From contig NZ_CP094828.1 in NCBI RefSeq assembly GCF_022865125.1, forward strand, positions 3,341,219-3,405,218: a DNA stretch of 64,000 nucleotides. Reading direction: 5' to 3'. Below the pieces are notes generated by a model. That model did not search any database and was not told where the DNA came from. It was given only the letters and a program-made list of their open reading frames with translations. This document shows positions 8,093-16,607 of the stretch, one piece after another (position 1 is the first letter of the stretch; each line of letters opens with the position of its first letter). The position numbers and the translations under genes were made by a program. The stretch comes from Acuticoccus sp. I52.16.1 (GTDB lineage: Bacteria; Pseudomonadota; Alphaproteobacteria; Rhizobiales; Amorphaceae).

Positions 8093-10414
8093 TCACTGCG
8101 GCGCGTCGGTGCCCTGGAGGACGGCGAACTCGTCGAGCCGCTGCCGGCGCAGGTCGCTGATCTCCCGCATCCATCCGTCGATCTCCGCGGTGCGCTGGAT
8201 GATGCGGCTGCGAACCTGGGCGCCGTCGGGCGTCGAGGGGTCGATGGCCTCGAGGTTGTCGCGCTCGAACTCCACCGCGCGGCGCATCGTCTCGATCTCC
8301 TCCTCCAGCGCGGCGACGCGTCGGTCGATCTCGGCGATCCGGGCGGTGACGTCGCGGATTTCCTCCAGGCGCGCCCGCGTCTCGGCGTCGATCGAACCGC
8401 CGGCGGAGAGGACCTCCTCCAGCACGTAAGGCGGCAGGTTGCCCAGCACGTAGCGCTCGGTGAGCGGCTTGCGGGCGACGATGCGGATCGTGTGGCGCCC
8501 TTGCGTGAGGTCGACACGCAGGCGCGCGCGGCCGGCGTCGATGTTGACGACCTCGGGGTCGAGCCCCTCGGCCTCAGCGGTGATGGTGTCGCCCCCCAGG
8601 CGGCCGATGTCGGTCACCAGGGTCACGTCCTCGCCCGCGGCCACCGAAAGGACGGTCTCGCCGATCTGCTCGCGGCGGATGATGAGGCTGCCGTCGCGCA
8701 GGCTCGCCGAGGTGAGGTTCTGCGTGTTGCGCTCCTGGGTCGACGTCTTCACGTCGGCCGAGACGGCGAAGGGCAGGATCGACACCTCGCCCCCGTCGGC
8801 GCCCGCGAACCGTGCGTCACCGACGAAGCCGTCCGCGTCGTAGACCGCGACGAGGCCGCCGGGGACGGTCGCGTCCGCGTCGAACGACATCTCCAGCGCG
8901 TCGAACGGCTGGGTGCCGGCGACGAGGTCGAAGAAGACGATGCGGGCGACGTCCTGGTCGGCGCTGAGGAAGGGCACCGTGAGGGTGCGCCCGGCGGCGA
9001 GGTCGATCGACCCGGCGACGGGGAAGAGGGTCGAGGCGCTGCCGGCGAGCGCGGGGCCGCCGGTCACCAGCTCGGCGGCGACCTCGTCGGCCAGCTTGGC
9101 GCCGGAGCGGCCGCGCGAGACCATCGGCGCCGGGGCGGCGAGGGAGGCGAAGCGCGGCGGTGCGTCCACGGCGGCCTCCTCGCTCGGCACCGGGTCGACC
9201 TCGGCGGTGCGGCCCACCTCGAACGGCGCGCGCGGCCGCGTGGTGCGCAGCGGGGCGTAGACGTCCTGCGCGTAGGCGACCGGGGTGCCGACGGCGAGGC
9301 GCAGGTCGATCCCGTTCCAGTCGAGCCCGGTGGTGTTCTCCAGCGTCGCCCAGCCTTGCAGGCTCACCTCGCCTCCGGCGCCGACGAGGGCGCGGTAGGA
9401 CGGGCGCCACACGGTGGTCGGCACCACGAAGGAGAAGCCGGCCTCGGCCGCCTCGGCGAGGCGCACGGTCAGGTCGCGCCGGCCGTCGTCGACACTCTCG
9501 GCGAGCGCCGGGACGAGGGCGGCCATCCGCTCGGCGACCGCGTTGCCGGTCACCGAGAGCTGCTCCAGCGAGGGAAAGACGGCGTAGGCGATCTGCCCGT
9601 CCGGCGTCGCGACGGAGACGCGAAGGCCCGGTGTCTCGGGAGTTGACTCGCTGCCGGGGACGACGACCGGCGTGAACGCCAGCAGCCGACCGGAGAGCTG
9701 GCGCGGGCCGCCGGAGACGGTCACCTCTGCGCCGATCAGCGCCTCGAGGATGGTCGTCGGGTTCGACAGGTCGCCCGCCAGCAGCCGCCCGGTGGCGGAG
9801 CGTTGGCCGACCGGCTCTGCCGCCTCGAGGTCGATCGAGACGACCGGCGCCGCGCCGGTGATGACGAGGGTTCGCAGCACGTCCGCCACCTGCGGGCGCT
9901 CGATGGCGAGGCGCATGGTGTCTGCCGCGCCGTTCATGCGGCCCTCGACCTGGGCGAGGCCGCCGGTGGCGAGCGTCACTCGGGTGACGCCGACCTCGGC
10001 CGCGGGGACCGTCTCGGCCTCAGCCTCGGGTGCATCGGACACCACGCTCTCGACCTCGCTCGGGCGCCCGTCGGTCGCTTGGCTCGATAGCTGCGCCTCG
10101 CCGGCGATCGCGCCGGAACGGGCCGGAGCGAACGCCGGCGTCTCGACCCGGGTCAGGATCGGCTCCAGCGGCGGGGCACCGTCGGCCGAGGAGGGGTCGA
10201 AGCGGGGCTCGCCGAAGCCGCGATAGGCGGGGTCGTCGGCGGTGGGGCGGGTGGCGGCCGGGCGTTCCGTCGCCGGGGCCGCGGGTTCGCAGGCCGTGCC
10301 CGCGGTGGGTTCGCAGATGGCCGAGGTCGTATCGTTCGCCGCGCTCTGCGCCACCACGCTGGTGGAGGCGAGGAGCACCGCGGCGAGCGCTCCGCCGAAA
10401 CTCGCAACTCTCAT
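8093..10414 (-). CDS. Secreted DUF4139 domain protein
   Basis: A 773-residue protein with a Sec signal peptide (MRVASFGGALAAVLLASTSV; likely cut after VVAQSA). A Thr/Ala/Glu-rich low-complexity region follows, then a central DUF4139-type beta-rich region containing FVVPTTVWRPSYRALVGAGG and LENTTGLDWNGIDLRL. Near the C-terminus is a coiled coil, about 60 residues from ARLEEIRDVTARIAEID onward, rich in Glu/Arg heptads. DUF4139 proteins are periplasmic or envelope-associated and mostly uncharacterised. The start at 10414 was preferred over the longer frame because the signal peptide begins there. It appears to be monocistronic. Confidence 0.75.
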   Translation of the reverse strand: MRVASFGGALAAVLLASTSVVAQSAANDTTSAICEPTAGTACEPAAPATERPAATRPTADDPAYRGFGEPRFDPSSADGAPPLEPILTRVETPAFAPARSGAIAGEAQLSSQATDGRPSEVESVVSDAPEAEAETVPAAEVGVTRVTLATGGLAQVEGRMNGAADTMRLAIERPQVADVLRTLVITGAAPVVSIDLEAAEPVGQRSATGRLLAGDLSNPTTILEALIGAEVTVSGGPRQLSGRLLAFTPVVVPGSESTPETPGLRVSVATPDGQIAYAVFPSLEQLSVTGNAVAERMAALVPALAESVDDGRRDLTVRLAEAAEAGFSFVVPTTVWRPSYRALVGAGGEVSLQGWATLENTTGLDWNGIDLRLAVGTPVAYAQDVYAPLRTTRPRAPFEVGRTAEVDPVPSEEAAVDAPPRFASLAAPAPMVSRGRSGAKLADEVAAELVTGGPALAGSASTLFPVAGSIDLAAGRTLTVPFLSADQDVARIVFFDLVAGTQPFDALEMSFDADATVPGGLVAVYDADGFVGDARFAGADGGEVSILPFAVSADVKTSTQERNTQNLTSASLRDGSLIIRREQIGETVLSVAAGEDVTLVTDIGRLGGDTITAEAEGLDPEVVNIDAGRARLRVDLTQGRHTIRIVARKPLTERYVLGNLPPYVLEEVLSAGGSIDAETRARLEEIRDVTARIAEIDRRVAALEEEIETMRRAVEFERDNLEAIDPSTPDGAQVRSRIIQRTAEIDGWMREISDLRRQRLDEFAVLQGTDAPQ

Positions 10415-10552
10415 CGGCGCGCAACTCCCTGTTCGTCGCCTTTGGAGGCGGGGTGCTAACATGCGCCCTTCGGCGAGCCTAGGTGCTCACGGGGCGTTGC
10501 GCGCAAAGTGATCGCCGGTGGCTGAACGCACGGTGACTTCCGCCGTGCCCGA

Positions 10553-12049
10553 TCAGACCGGCATGGCGGCGAGGTTCTCGCGCAGCGCCGTCTTCAGCAC
10601 CTTGCCGTAGTTGTTCTTCGGCAGCGCCTCGATCGCGAAGTAGGCCTTCGGCCGCTTGAACCGGGCGATCTGGCTCTGGCACAGCGCGTCGAGCGCGGCG
10701 GGGTCCACCGGCCCGGTGCGGCCGACCACGAACGCCACCACCTCCTCGCCCCAGTCCGGGTGGGGGCGGCCCACCACCGCCACCTCGGCGACGTCCGGGT
10801 GCGTGAGCAGCACCTCCTCGACCTCACGCGGATAGATGTTGGTCCCGCCCGATACGATCATGTCCTTGGAACGATCCTTGAGGGTGAGGAAGCCCTCGGC
10901 GTCGAGCGCGCCCATGTCGCCCGTCCACAGCCAGCCGTCCCGCAGGGTGGCGGCGGTGGCCTCCGGGTTCTCCCAATAACCCCTCATCACCGACGGGCCG
11001 CGACAGATCACCTCGCCGATCGCGTCGACGCCGACGTCACGGCCGTCCGCGTCGACGGTCCGCACCTCCATGGACGACATGGCGATGCCGACCGATCCGA
11101 GCCGCTCGCGCCAGCGCGGGTGGGCGCGATCGGCGACGAGGGGGCGGGGGAGCGCGGTGATCGTCATCGGTGTCTCGCCCTGGCCGTAAATCTGGACGAA
11201 GCGGGGGCCGAACCGGGCGACGGCGGCCTCGATGTCGGCGACGTACATCGGTCCGCCGCCGTAGACGATGGTGCGGATGCCGGTCCCGTCGTGGCCGACC
11301 GCCTGCGCGTGGGTGATCAGCCGGCGCACCATGGTGGGGGCGGCGAACATGTGGATCTCGCCCAACGTGCCGGCGAGTGCGAGGATCTCCGCCGGATCGA
11401 ACCCGCCTGACGCCGGAACCACGTGCCGCGCGCCCTTCATGACGTGCATCAGGTTGTAGCAGCCCGCCCCGTGCGACATCGGCGCGGCATAGAGCGCCGC
11501 GTCGGTCGGGTGAACCTCGTCGACATCGGCGAGGTAGGTGAGGCTCATGGCGACGAGATTGGCGACCGTGAGCATGACGCCCTTCGGCCGGCCGGTGGTG
11601 CCGGAGGTGTAGAAGAGCCAGGCGAGGGCGTCGTCGGCGAGCGGCTCGGGCTCCGGCATCGGCTCGGCGGCGGCGAGCGCGTCGATTGTGGCGGGGGTCG
11701 CGAGGGGGACGCCGAGGTCGAGCGAGGCGTCTGTGACGGCGACCAAGCGGGCGCCGGCGTGGTCGGCGATGTAGCCGGCCTCCTTGGGGTGGAGCTTGGC
11801 GTTGATCGGCACCACCGCGGCGCCGGCCCACCACGCGCCCCACCAGATGGCGAGGTAGTCGGGTCGGTTGGGCATGAAGAGGGCGATCCGCTCGCCCGGT
11901 TCGACGCCGGCCCGGCGCAGGCCCGCGGCGATGCGCGCGGCGCGGTCGGCGAACGCGGCGTAGGTGGCGACGACCTCGGTGCCGTGGAGGAGGGCGGGCG
12001 CGTCGGGCGTCAGCATGGCGCTGCGCTGCAGCCACTTTGCCAGGTTCAT
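10553..12049 (-). CDS. Acyl-CoA synthetase (AMP-forming, ANL superfamily)
   Basis: A 498-residue adenylate-forming enzyme expected to activate a carboxylic acid as acyl-AMP and then acyl-CoA. The P-loop-like motif FYTSGTTGRPKGVML (residues about 147-161), the YGQGETPM motif (A5), the WLWTGDMG segment (A7), GGTNIYPREVEEVL (A8 hinge) and the catalytic Lys in KNNYGKVLK (A10) are all visible. Length is typical of medium-chain, fatty or aromatic acid CoA ligases; the substrate cannot be read from sequence. It stands alone, divergent from the repeat-containing membrane protein across an AT-richer 150-base promoter region. Confidence 0.9.
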   Translation of the reverse strand: MNLAKWLQRSAMLTPDAPALLHGTEVVATYAAFADRAARIAAGLRRAGVEPGERIALFMPNRPDYLAIWWGAWWAGAAVVPINAKLHPKEAGYIADHAGARLVAVTDASLDLGVPLATPATIDALAAAEPMPEPEPLADDALAWLFYTSGTTGRPKGVMLTVANLVAMSLTYLADVDEVHPTDAALYAAPMSHGAGCYNLMHVMKGARHVVPASGGFDPAEILALAGTLGEIHMFAAPTMVRRLITHAQAVGHDGTGIRTIVYGGGPMYVADIEAAVARFGPRFVQIYGQGETPMTITALPRPLVADRAHPRWRERLGSVGIAMSSMEVRTVDADGRDVGVDAIGEVICRGPSVMRGYWENPEATAATLRDGWLWTGDMGALDAEGFLTLKDRSKDMIVSGGTNIYPREVEEVLLTHPDVAEVAVVGRPHPDWGEEVVAFVVGRTGPVDPAALDALCQSQIARFKRPKAYFAIEALPKNNYGKVLKTALRENLAAMPV

Positions 12050-12199
12050 CGGCGTCTCCCAACATCGCGTCGTTTTTCAAAATCATAGCGGTTTTGGTGG
12101 GGTATGCACGACGACCAAGGGTGGTGTCGCATTGAAATTTGAGATTGCAATTCGGCGTCACGTGCGTTTGGCTTGCCCGGTTCGAGCCGGGGGGTACGG
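12050..12199. promoter_or_regulatory. AT-rich divergent promoter region
   Basis: The spacer between the acyl-CoA synthetase gene and the repeat-containing membrane protein gene is clearly AT-richer than its surroundings. It holds CAAAA/TTTTG arms around 12078-12096 and an ATTGCAAT palindrome near 12146-12153. It probably contains promoters in both directions, but no clear -35/-10 pair could be assigned. Confidence 0.35.
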
Positions 12200-13237
12200 G
12201 TGGACACGATCAGAGCCGTCGCGGGTGATTTCGCCATCGGGCCGCGCCACCGGATGAGTGCGCGGGGCCGCACGGTCGAGGTGCGGATGGTCGAGGCGCG
12301 GGGGCTCATGCGCGGCACCCGGCGCCACCGCTACGGGCCGGGGGACATCGAGTCGATCAAGCGGGGCCGCCTGTCGTGTCGCCGCCGCGTCGGGTGGGCG
12401 CTCGGGGTGACGGTGTGCCTCCTGCCGCTCGGCCCGTTCGCGCTGCTCGGCCTGTTGGCCCTTTTGTGGACGCGCGAGTGGACGACCTTCTGGTGCGCCT
12501 TCAAGGATGGCCGCAGCTTCATCGGCGAGATGCCCAGCCGCGACTACGACCGCCTGATCGCCGGGCTGAGCGCCTGGCACGCCGGGCAGATCGGCGTGTC
12601 GGACTGGCTGCCGGTGGCACGCCGCGGCAGCACGGCGCGCCCGGTCTCCTTCGTCGGCAAGGCGCGCCCGGTCCCGGTCTCGTCCCGCGCGCCGATGACC
12701 GGGGCACTGGCGATCGCGATCGCGCGCGCGTCCGAGCCCGTCGCCGCCGGCTGGACCCCGGCGAACGACACCGCGGCGCTCGCCGCCGGCCCCGGCCGCC
12801 TGCGACGCAAGCCCATGCGGCCCCCCGGCGTTCCGCCCCCCGATGGCCCGTCCCCTGCCGGTTGGCCCCACGGTGGCCCGCCCTCTGCCGGCTTGTCTGG
12901 TGGCCCGCCCTCTGCCGGCTTGTCTGGTGGCCCGTCTCCTGGTGGCCCGTCTCCTGGTTGCCGGTCTCCCGATGGCCGGTCTCCCGATGGCCAGTCTCCA
13001 GATGGCCAGTCTCCAGCCGCCTCGTTCTCAGCAGCCCCGTCCGCCGCGGCCTGTTCCCCCGCAGACGGGGGGCTTGCGGCGCAGCCGTTGGGCCGCGTGC
13101 CGAATTCCCGGCCGCCCGCCGCCGCTTCGCTTCACTTGGTCCGGCAGGAGGAGGACGCGCTGCGCGCCAATCCGGCGCCCCCACCGTCCGGCCGCGCCGG
13201 GGAGGACCTCGGCGGCCGGATCGGGGAGGCCGGCTAG
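12200..13237 (+). CDS. Hypothetical membrane protein with a Pro/Gly/Ser tandem-repeat tail
   Basis: A protein of about 345 residues. The N-terminal 160 residues are structured: a basic segment, then one or two membrane helices (VGWALGVTVCLLPLGPFALL and onward), and a short cytosolic or periplasmic module (FWCAFKDGRSFIGEM). After residue about 200 it becomes low-complexity, dominated by units such as GGPPSAGLS, GGPSP and DGQSP encoded by exact DNA repeats at 12872-13015. GTG 12200 is the likely start; TTG 12173 is possible. No domain family is recognised. The tail looks like a flexible, fast-evolving linker; frame is kept because every repeat unit is a multiple of three bases. Confidence 0.5.
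   Translation: MDTIRAVAGDFAIGPRHRMSARGRTVEVRMVEARGLMRGTRRHRYGPGDIESIKRGRLSCRRRVGWALGVTVCLLPLGPFALLGLLALLWTREWTTFWCAFKDGRSFIGEMPSRDYDRLIAGLSAWHAGQIGVSDWLPVARRGSTARPVSFVGKARPVPVSSRAPMTGALAIAIARASEPVAAGWTPANDTAALAAGPGRLRRKPMRPPGVPPPDGPSPAGWPHGGPPSAGLSGGPPSAGLSGGPSPGGPSPGCRSPDGRSPDGQSPDGQSPAASFSAAPSAAACSPADGGLAAQPLGRVPNSRPPAAASLHLVRQEEDALRANPAPPPSGRAGEDLGGRIGEAG
12872..13015 (+). repeat. Coding tandem repeats: 27 bp x 2 then 15 bp x 6
   Basis: Two exact copies of a 27-base unit (12872-12898 and 12899-12925, coding GGPPSAGLS) are followed by six 15-base units to 13015. The six fall into near-identical neighbours: GGTGGCCCGTCTCCT twice, then GGTTGCCGGTCTCCC and GATGGCCGGTCTCCC, then GATGGCCAGTCTCCA twice. 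This pattern suggests stepwise recent duplication. The preceding 30 bases (12842-12871) are a diverged relative. Confidence 0.9.
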
Positions 13238-13336
13238 AACCGCTCCCGCTCTACCGAGAGCGATGAGGCGCGAAAGCCTTGGCGGTTCCGGAAGAGGTGA
13301 GCGTCGCGTCCGCGGTTCGGTGGAACGCGGGTTGCG

Positions 13337-14890
13337 CTAGCCAGTCACGCCGATCGGCCAGGGCGCGAACTCTTCCTCGCCCACACCCAGCGCCTCGCTC
13401 TTGGACTTCTGGCCCGAGGCGATGGCGAGTATCGTGGCGAAAATGTCCTCCCCCATCTCGTCGAGCGAGCGCTGCCCGTCGATCACCGCCCCGCAGTTGA
13501 TGTCCATGTCACCCACCATGCGGGAGAACATCGGCGTGTTGGTGGCGAGCTTGATCGTCGGCGCCGGGAACGAGCCGAAGCACGACCCGCGCCCGGTGGT
13601 GAAGCAGATGAGGTTGGCCCCGCCCGCGATCTGCCCGGTCGCCGACACCGGGTCGAAGCCCGGCGTGTCCATGATGACGAGGCCCTTCGTGGTGACCGGC
13701 TCCGCGTATCGGAACACGTCCTCGATCCCGGCCGAGCCCCCCTTCTTGGAGCCGCCCAACGCCTTCTCGATGATGTTGGCGAGGCCGCCCGCCTGGTTGC
13801 CCGGCGAGACGACGCCGTTCATCTGCGTATCGCGCCCCTTGGTGTAGTCGAGCCACCAGTTGATACGGTCGATGAACTTCTCCCCCACCTCGCGCGAGCG
13901 CATCCGCGCCGTCAGCGTGTGCTCGACGCCGTAGAGCTCCGGCGTCTCCGACAGCATCGCCGTGCCGCCGTGCCGCACCAGGATGTCGACCGCCTTGCCC
14001 AGCGCCGGGTTCGCCGACAGGCCGGAGAAGCCGTCCGACCCGCCGCATTGCAGCCCGATCGAGATGTGCTCGGCCGAGCACGGCTCACGCGCGACGTCGT
14101 TGGCGAGGGGCAGCATCTCGCGCACCGCCTGCTTGCCGGCCTCGATCGCCGCCGCCGTGCCGCCGACCTGCTGCATCGTCACCGCATGCAGCATCTTGCC
14201 GGAGGCGAGGCTCTGCTCCTCGAAGAACTTCGGCAGGTTGTTGCGCTCGCAGCCCAGCGAGAACACCACCGCACCGGCGATGTTCGGGTGACGGATGTAG
14301 CCGGCGAGCGTGCGGCGCAGAAGGTCCATCGGCTCGCCGGTCAGCTCCATGCCGCAGCCCTGCTCGTGCACGAAGGCGACCACCCCGTCGACGTTCGGAT
14401 AGTCGGCCAGCCGCTCCTCGTCGAAGTAGGCGGCGACCTTGCGCGCCACCGTCGCCGAGCAGTTCACCGTGATGAAGAGGCCGATATAGTTGCGCGTCCC
14501 CACCGCCCCGTCCGGCCGGCGGATGCCCATGAAGGTCGCGCGCTGGTCGGCCGGCAGGAGGTCGGCGGGCCGGTACTCCTCGGCGAAGCGGTAGTCCTTC
14601 TTCACGTCCCCGTTCAGCACGTTGTGGACGTGGAGGTAGGCGCCCGGCGCCAGATCCTCGCCGGCGAAGCCGATCACGGTGGAATATTTCAGGATCGGTT
14701 CGCCCTTGCGGATCGCGCGGGTGGCGATCTTGTGGCCGAGCGGGATGTCGGCGAGCGTCGTCACGCCCTCCGAGCCGACCTCGGTGCCGGCCGGGATATC
14801 CTCCCGCGCGACGACGACGTTGTCGTCCGGGTCGAGACGGATGACCGGGTCGTTGGGACGCACGGGAGCGTTGACGAGCGTGTCGGTCAT
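13337..14890 (-). CDS. UxaA-family sugar-acid dehydratase (altronate/galactarate type)
   Basis: A 517-residue enzyme of the altronate/D-galactarate dehydratase family, which removes water from C6 sugar acids to give 2-keto-3-deoxy acids. The N-terminal SAF-like domain (residues 1-100) is followed by the large dehydratase domain with GYxRxDGxVGTRNY-like IRRPDGAVGTRNYIGLFI, the VVAFVHEQGCGM motif, VVFSLGCERNN and GLQCGGSDGFSG; the conserved Cys residues are in place. ATG 14890 has GGAGG ten bases upstream. It follows rraA on the same strand, so the two probably act in one route. The exact substrate is not determinable. Confidence 0.88.
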   Translation of the reverse strand: MTDTLVNAPVRPNDPVIRLDPDDNVVVAREDIPAGTEVGSEGVTTLADIPLGHKIATRAIRKGEPILKYSTVIGFAGEDLAPGAYLHVHNVLNGDVKKDYRFAEEYRPADLLPADQRATFMGIRRPDGAVGTRNYIGLFITVNCSATVARKVAAYFDEERLADYPNVDGVVAFVHEQGCGMELTGEPMDLLRRTLAGYIRHPNIAGAVVFSLGCERNNLPKFFEEQSLASGKMLHAVTMQQVGGTAAAIEAGKQAVREMLPLANDVAREPCSAEHISIGLQCGGSDGFSGLSANPALGKAVDILVRHGGTAMLSETPELYGVEHTLTARMRSREVGEKFIDRINWWLDYTKGRDTQMNGVVSPGNQAGGLANIIEKALGGSKKGGSAGIEDVFRYAEPVTTKGLVIMDTPGFDPVSATGQIAGGANLICFTTGRGSCFGSFPAPTIKLATNTPMFSRMVGDMDINCGAVIDGQRSLDEMGEDIFATILAIASGQKSKSEALGVGEEEFAPWPIGVTG

Positions 14891-15011
14891 GGTGGGCCAT
14901 CCTCCGTGATCGGTGCGAGCGGCGGCGCGGTCGGCACCGCGGCGGGTCGCACGTCTTCCATCATACTGCGAGCGGATCGCCGGCGGCGGCCCACTCGGGA
15001 AATCCATCGTA

Positions 15012-15317
15012 TCAGTGGGCATGCGAGCCGACTTGGTTGTCCATCCCCGGCTTCGTCAGCGTTTCTCTGGGGTCTACATAGCTGGTTATCTTACGTTGTG
15101 GCTGTTCGTGCCAGGAGATGTTGAACGCCGCAAGCTTGGCGAAGATTTGCAGCTCCGAGCGGGGCAGGTGGTCGTGGATGCCGTGGAGGCTCGTCACTTC
15201 GCTGTGCAGGAACTCGCGGAGCGCGAACGAGTGCGACAGCCGCACGCGCCCCAGCTCCGCCAGCCTTCGACCGACCGCGGCGTCCTCACCGCGCCGCCCC
15301 CGGCGCTCGCCCGGCAT
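15012..15317 (-). CDS. Small unknown ORF coupled to the rraA-like gene (possible gene remnant)
   Basis: A 101-residue frame whose ATG overlaps the stop of the upstream rraA-like gene in a TGATG arrangement, so it could be translated by re-initiation. The segment ELGRVRLSHSFALREFLHSE looks like real protein and recalls, from memory, the N-terminus of larger rhizobial M15-type peptidase-like proteins; the remainder does not match that idea and ends early. The 3' half (15040-15130) is noticeably AT-richer than its neighbours. It may be a short accessory gene, a truncated remnant, or chance. No function is proposed. Confidence 0.35.
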   Translation of the reverse strand: MPGERRGRRGEDAAVGRRLAELGRVRLSHSFALREFLHSEVTSLHGIHDHLPRSELQIFAKLAAFNISWHEQPQRKITSYVDPRETLTKPGMDNQVGSHAH

Positions 15318-16048
15318 CAGCGCCCGTTCGTCTCGCGCCACGCGGCGAAGGCGTCGAGGCTCTCCTGCTTGGTCGCGGGGTAGAGGCCGACGATGGTGGC
15401 GCCGGCGCGCACCTGCTCGATGGCGAAGTCCTCGTAGGCGGTCATCTCGGTCGCCTCGGCGGCGATCTCCTCGGCGAGGTGCGCCGGGATCACGATCACC
15501 GAGTCGTCGTCGCCGACCAGGATGTCGCCCGGGAAGACCGGCGCGTCGCCGCAACCGATCGGCACGTTCGTCTCGATCGCCTCGTTGAGGGTGAGGTTCG
15601 TGGGCGAGGAGGGGCGCGAGTGGTAGGCGTGGATCGCCAGCTCGCCGATGTTCATCGCGTCGCGGAAGCCGCCGTCCGTGACCACGCCTTCGACCCCGCG
15701 CACCATCATGCGCGTCACCAGGATGTCGCCGGCGGACGCGGCGCGGGCGTCCTTGCGCGAATCCATCACCATGATGTGACCCGGCGGGCAGGTCTCGACC
15801 GCCTTGCGCTGCGGGTGCTCGGGGTTGCGGAACTCGACGAGCTGATTGCGGTCCTCGCGCGCGGGCATGTACCGCAGCGTGAACGCCGGACCGACCATAT
15901 TGCGGCCCTTCGGCTTCACCGGGCGCACGTCCTGGATCACCTGGCTGCGCAGGCCGCGCTTGTAGAGCGCGGTGGCGAGCGTCGCGACCGAGACATGGCG
16001 CAGCGCCTCGATCGTCTCGGAGCCGACGGGGGTTGGGGTATCGGTCAT
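15317..16048 (-). CDS. RraA-family protein (HMG/CHA-type aldolase-like)
   Basis: A 243-residue member of the RraA / 4-hydroxy-4-methyl-2-oxoglutarate aldolase family. Despite the family name, most stand-alone members in catabolic clusters are Mg-dependent retro-aldolases or decarboxylases acting on short oxo-acids. The metal/substrate signature is seen as ILVTRMMVRGVEGVVTDGGF followed by RD, then VFPGDILVGDDDSVIVIP near the C-terminus. It sits upstream of the UxaA-type dehydratase and near an arabinonate-type dehydratase, so cleavage of a dehydrated sugar acid is a reasonable inference. Its stop overlaps the next ORF's ATG. An RNase E regulator role is unlikely. Confidence 0.82.
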   Translation of the reverse strand: MTDTPTPVGSETIEALRHVSVATLATALYKRGLRSQVIQDVRPVKPKGRNMVGPAFTLRYMPAREDRNQLVEFRNPEHPQRKAVETCPPGHIMVMDSRKDARAASAGDILVTRMMVRGVEGVVTDGGFRDAMNIGELAIHAYHSRPSSPTNLTLNEAIETNVPIGCGDAPVFPGDILVGDDDSVIVIPAHLAEEIAAEATEMTAYEDFAIEQVRAGATIVGLYPATKQESLDAFAAWRETNGR

Positions 16049-16116
16049 GGGAGCCTCGGTGTCACGGGTTCGCGGTGGAGGGGCGCCCGGGGGTGGGCGC
16101 GGGGAAGGAGTGACGG

Positions 16117-16590
16117 ATGCGCGCTCGGCGACGCTTCACCTCGGTCGAGGCGAGCATCGACGCGGCGGCCCACTGGGCGCTGGACCGGCTGGAGCGCCGT
16201 GCGGTGCCGGCCGCGGCCATCGAGTTCATCGTCTTCGGCCTGAAGCTGGCGTGGGCGTGCCTGTTCGGCGGGCTGATGCTGGCGATGATCCTGGCCTCGG
16301 CGCTCTTTGCCGCGGTGGTCGTGCTCTTCGGGCGCACGCGGGTCCATTACCGCGTGTTCCGCTACAGGCTGTGGATGCCGCTGGTGGTGGGGTTCGTGCT
16401 GGTCGCGCTGTTCATCGGGTTCGCGGAGAACATCGGCACCTTCGCGCGAGCCTGGCAGTATCCGGACCAGGCGGACGGCTGGCGCATCGTGTCGATCCAC
16501 AAGCTCGGCGCGTGGCTGCTGCTGATGACCATCAGCTTCGTGCTGACGACGGTCGTGCGCCGCCCCATGCCGCTGGACCCGCCGCGCTAG
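16117..16590 (+). CDS. DUF817-like membrane protein lacking its central region
   Basis: A 157-residue frame. Its residues about 36-57 (IEFIVFGLKLAWACLFGGLM) match the N-terminal part of DUF817 membrane proteins, and residues about 65-153 (VVLFGRTRVHY ... LVVGFVLVALFIGFAENIGT ... WQYPDQADGW ... HKLGAWLLLMTISFVL) match the C-terminal part. Full-length DUF817 proteins are about 270-300 residues; the middle, roughly 110-130 residues with several helices, is missing and the two ends are joined in frame near LMLAMILAS-ALFAAVV. The frame is intact, so this is either a deleted, probably non-functional gene or a genuinely short variant. It stands alone between rraA and lysR, on the opposite strand. 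Assignment is from memory of the family. Confidence 0.6.
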   Translation: MRARRRFTSVEASIDAAAHWALDRLERRAVPAAAIEFIVFGLKLAWACLFGGLMLAMILASALFAAVVVLFGRTRVHYRVFRYRLWMPLVVGFVLVALFIGFAENIGTFARAWQYPDQADGWRIVSIHKLGAWLLLMTISFVLTTVVRRPMPLDPPR

Positions 16591-16607
16591 GAGATGGGCG
16601 GCGGCGC

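Noticed and set aside
12872-13015. A possible CRISPR-like array
   Set aside because: Units are contiguous with no unique spacers, differ in length (27 and 15 bases), keep reading frame, and no cas gene is near.
15317-16048. RraA as an RNase E regulator
   Set aside because: The protein is about 80 residues longer than true RraA and lies in a sugar-acid cluster, which fits the aldolase branch of the family better.
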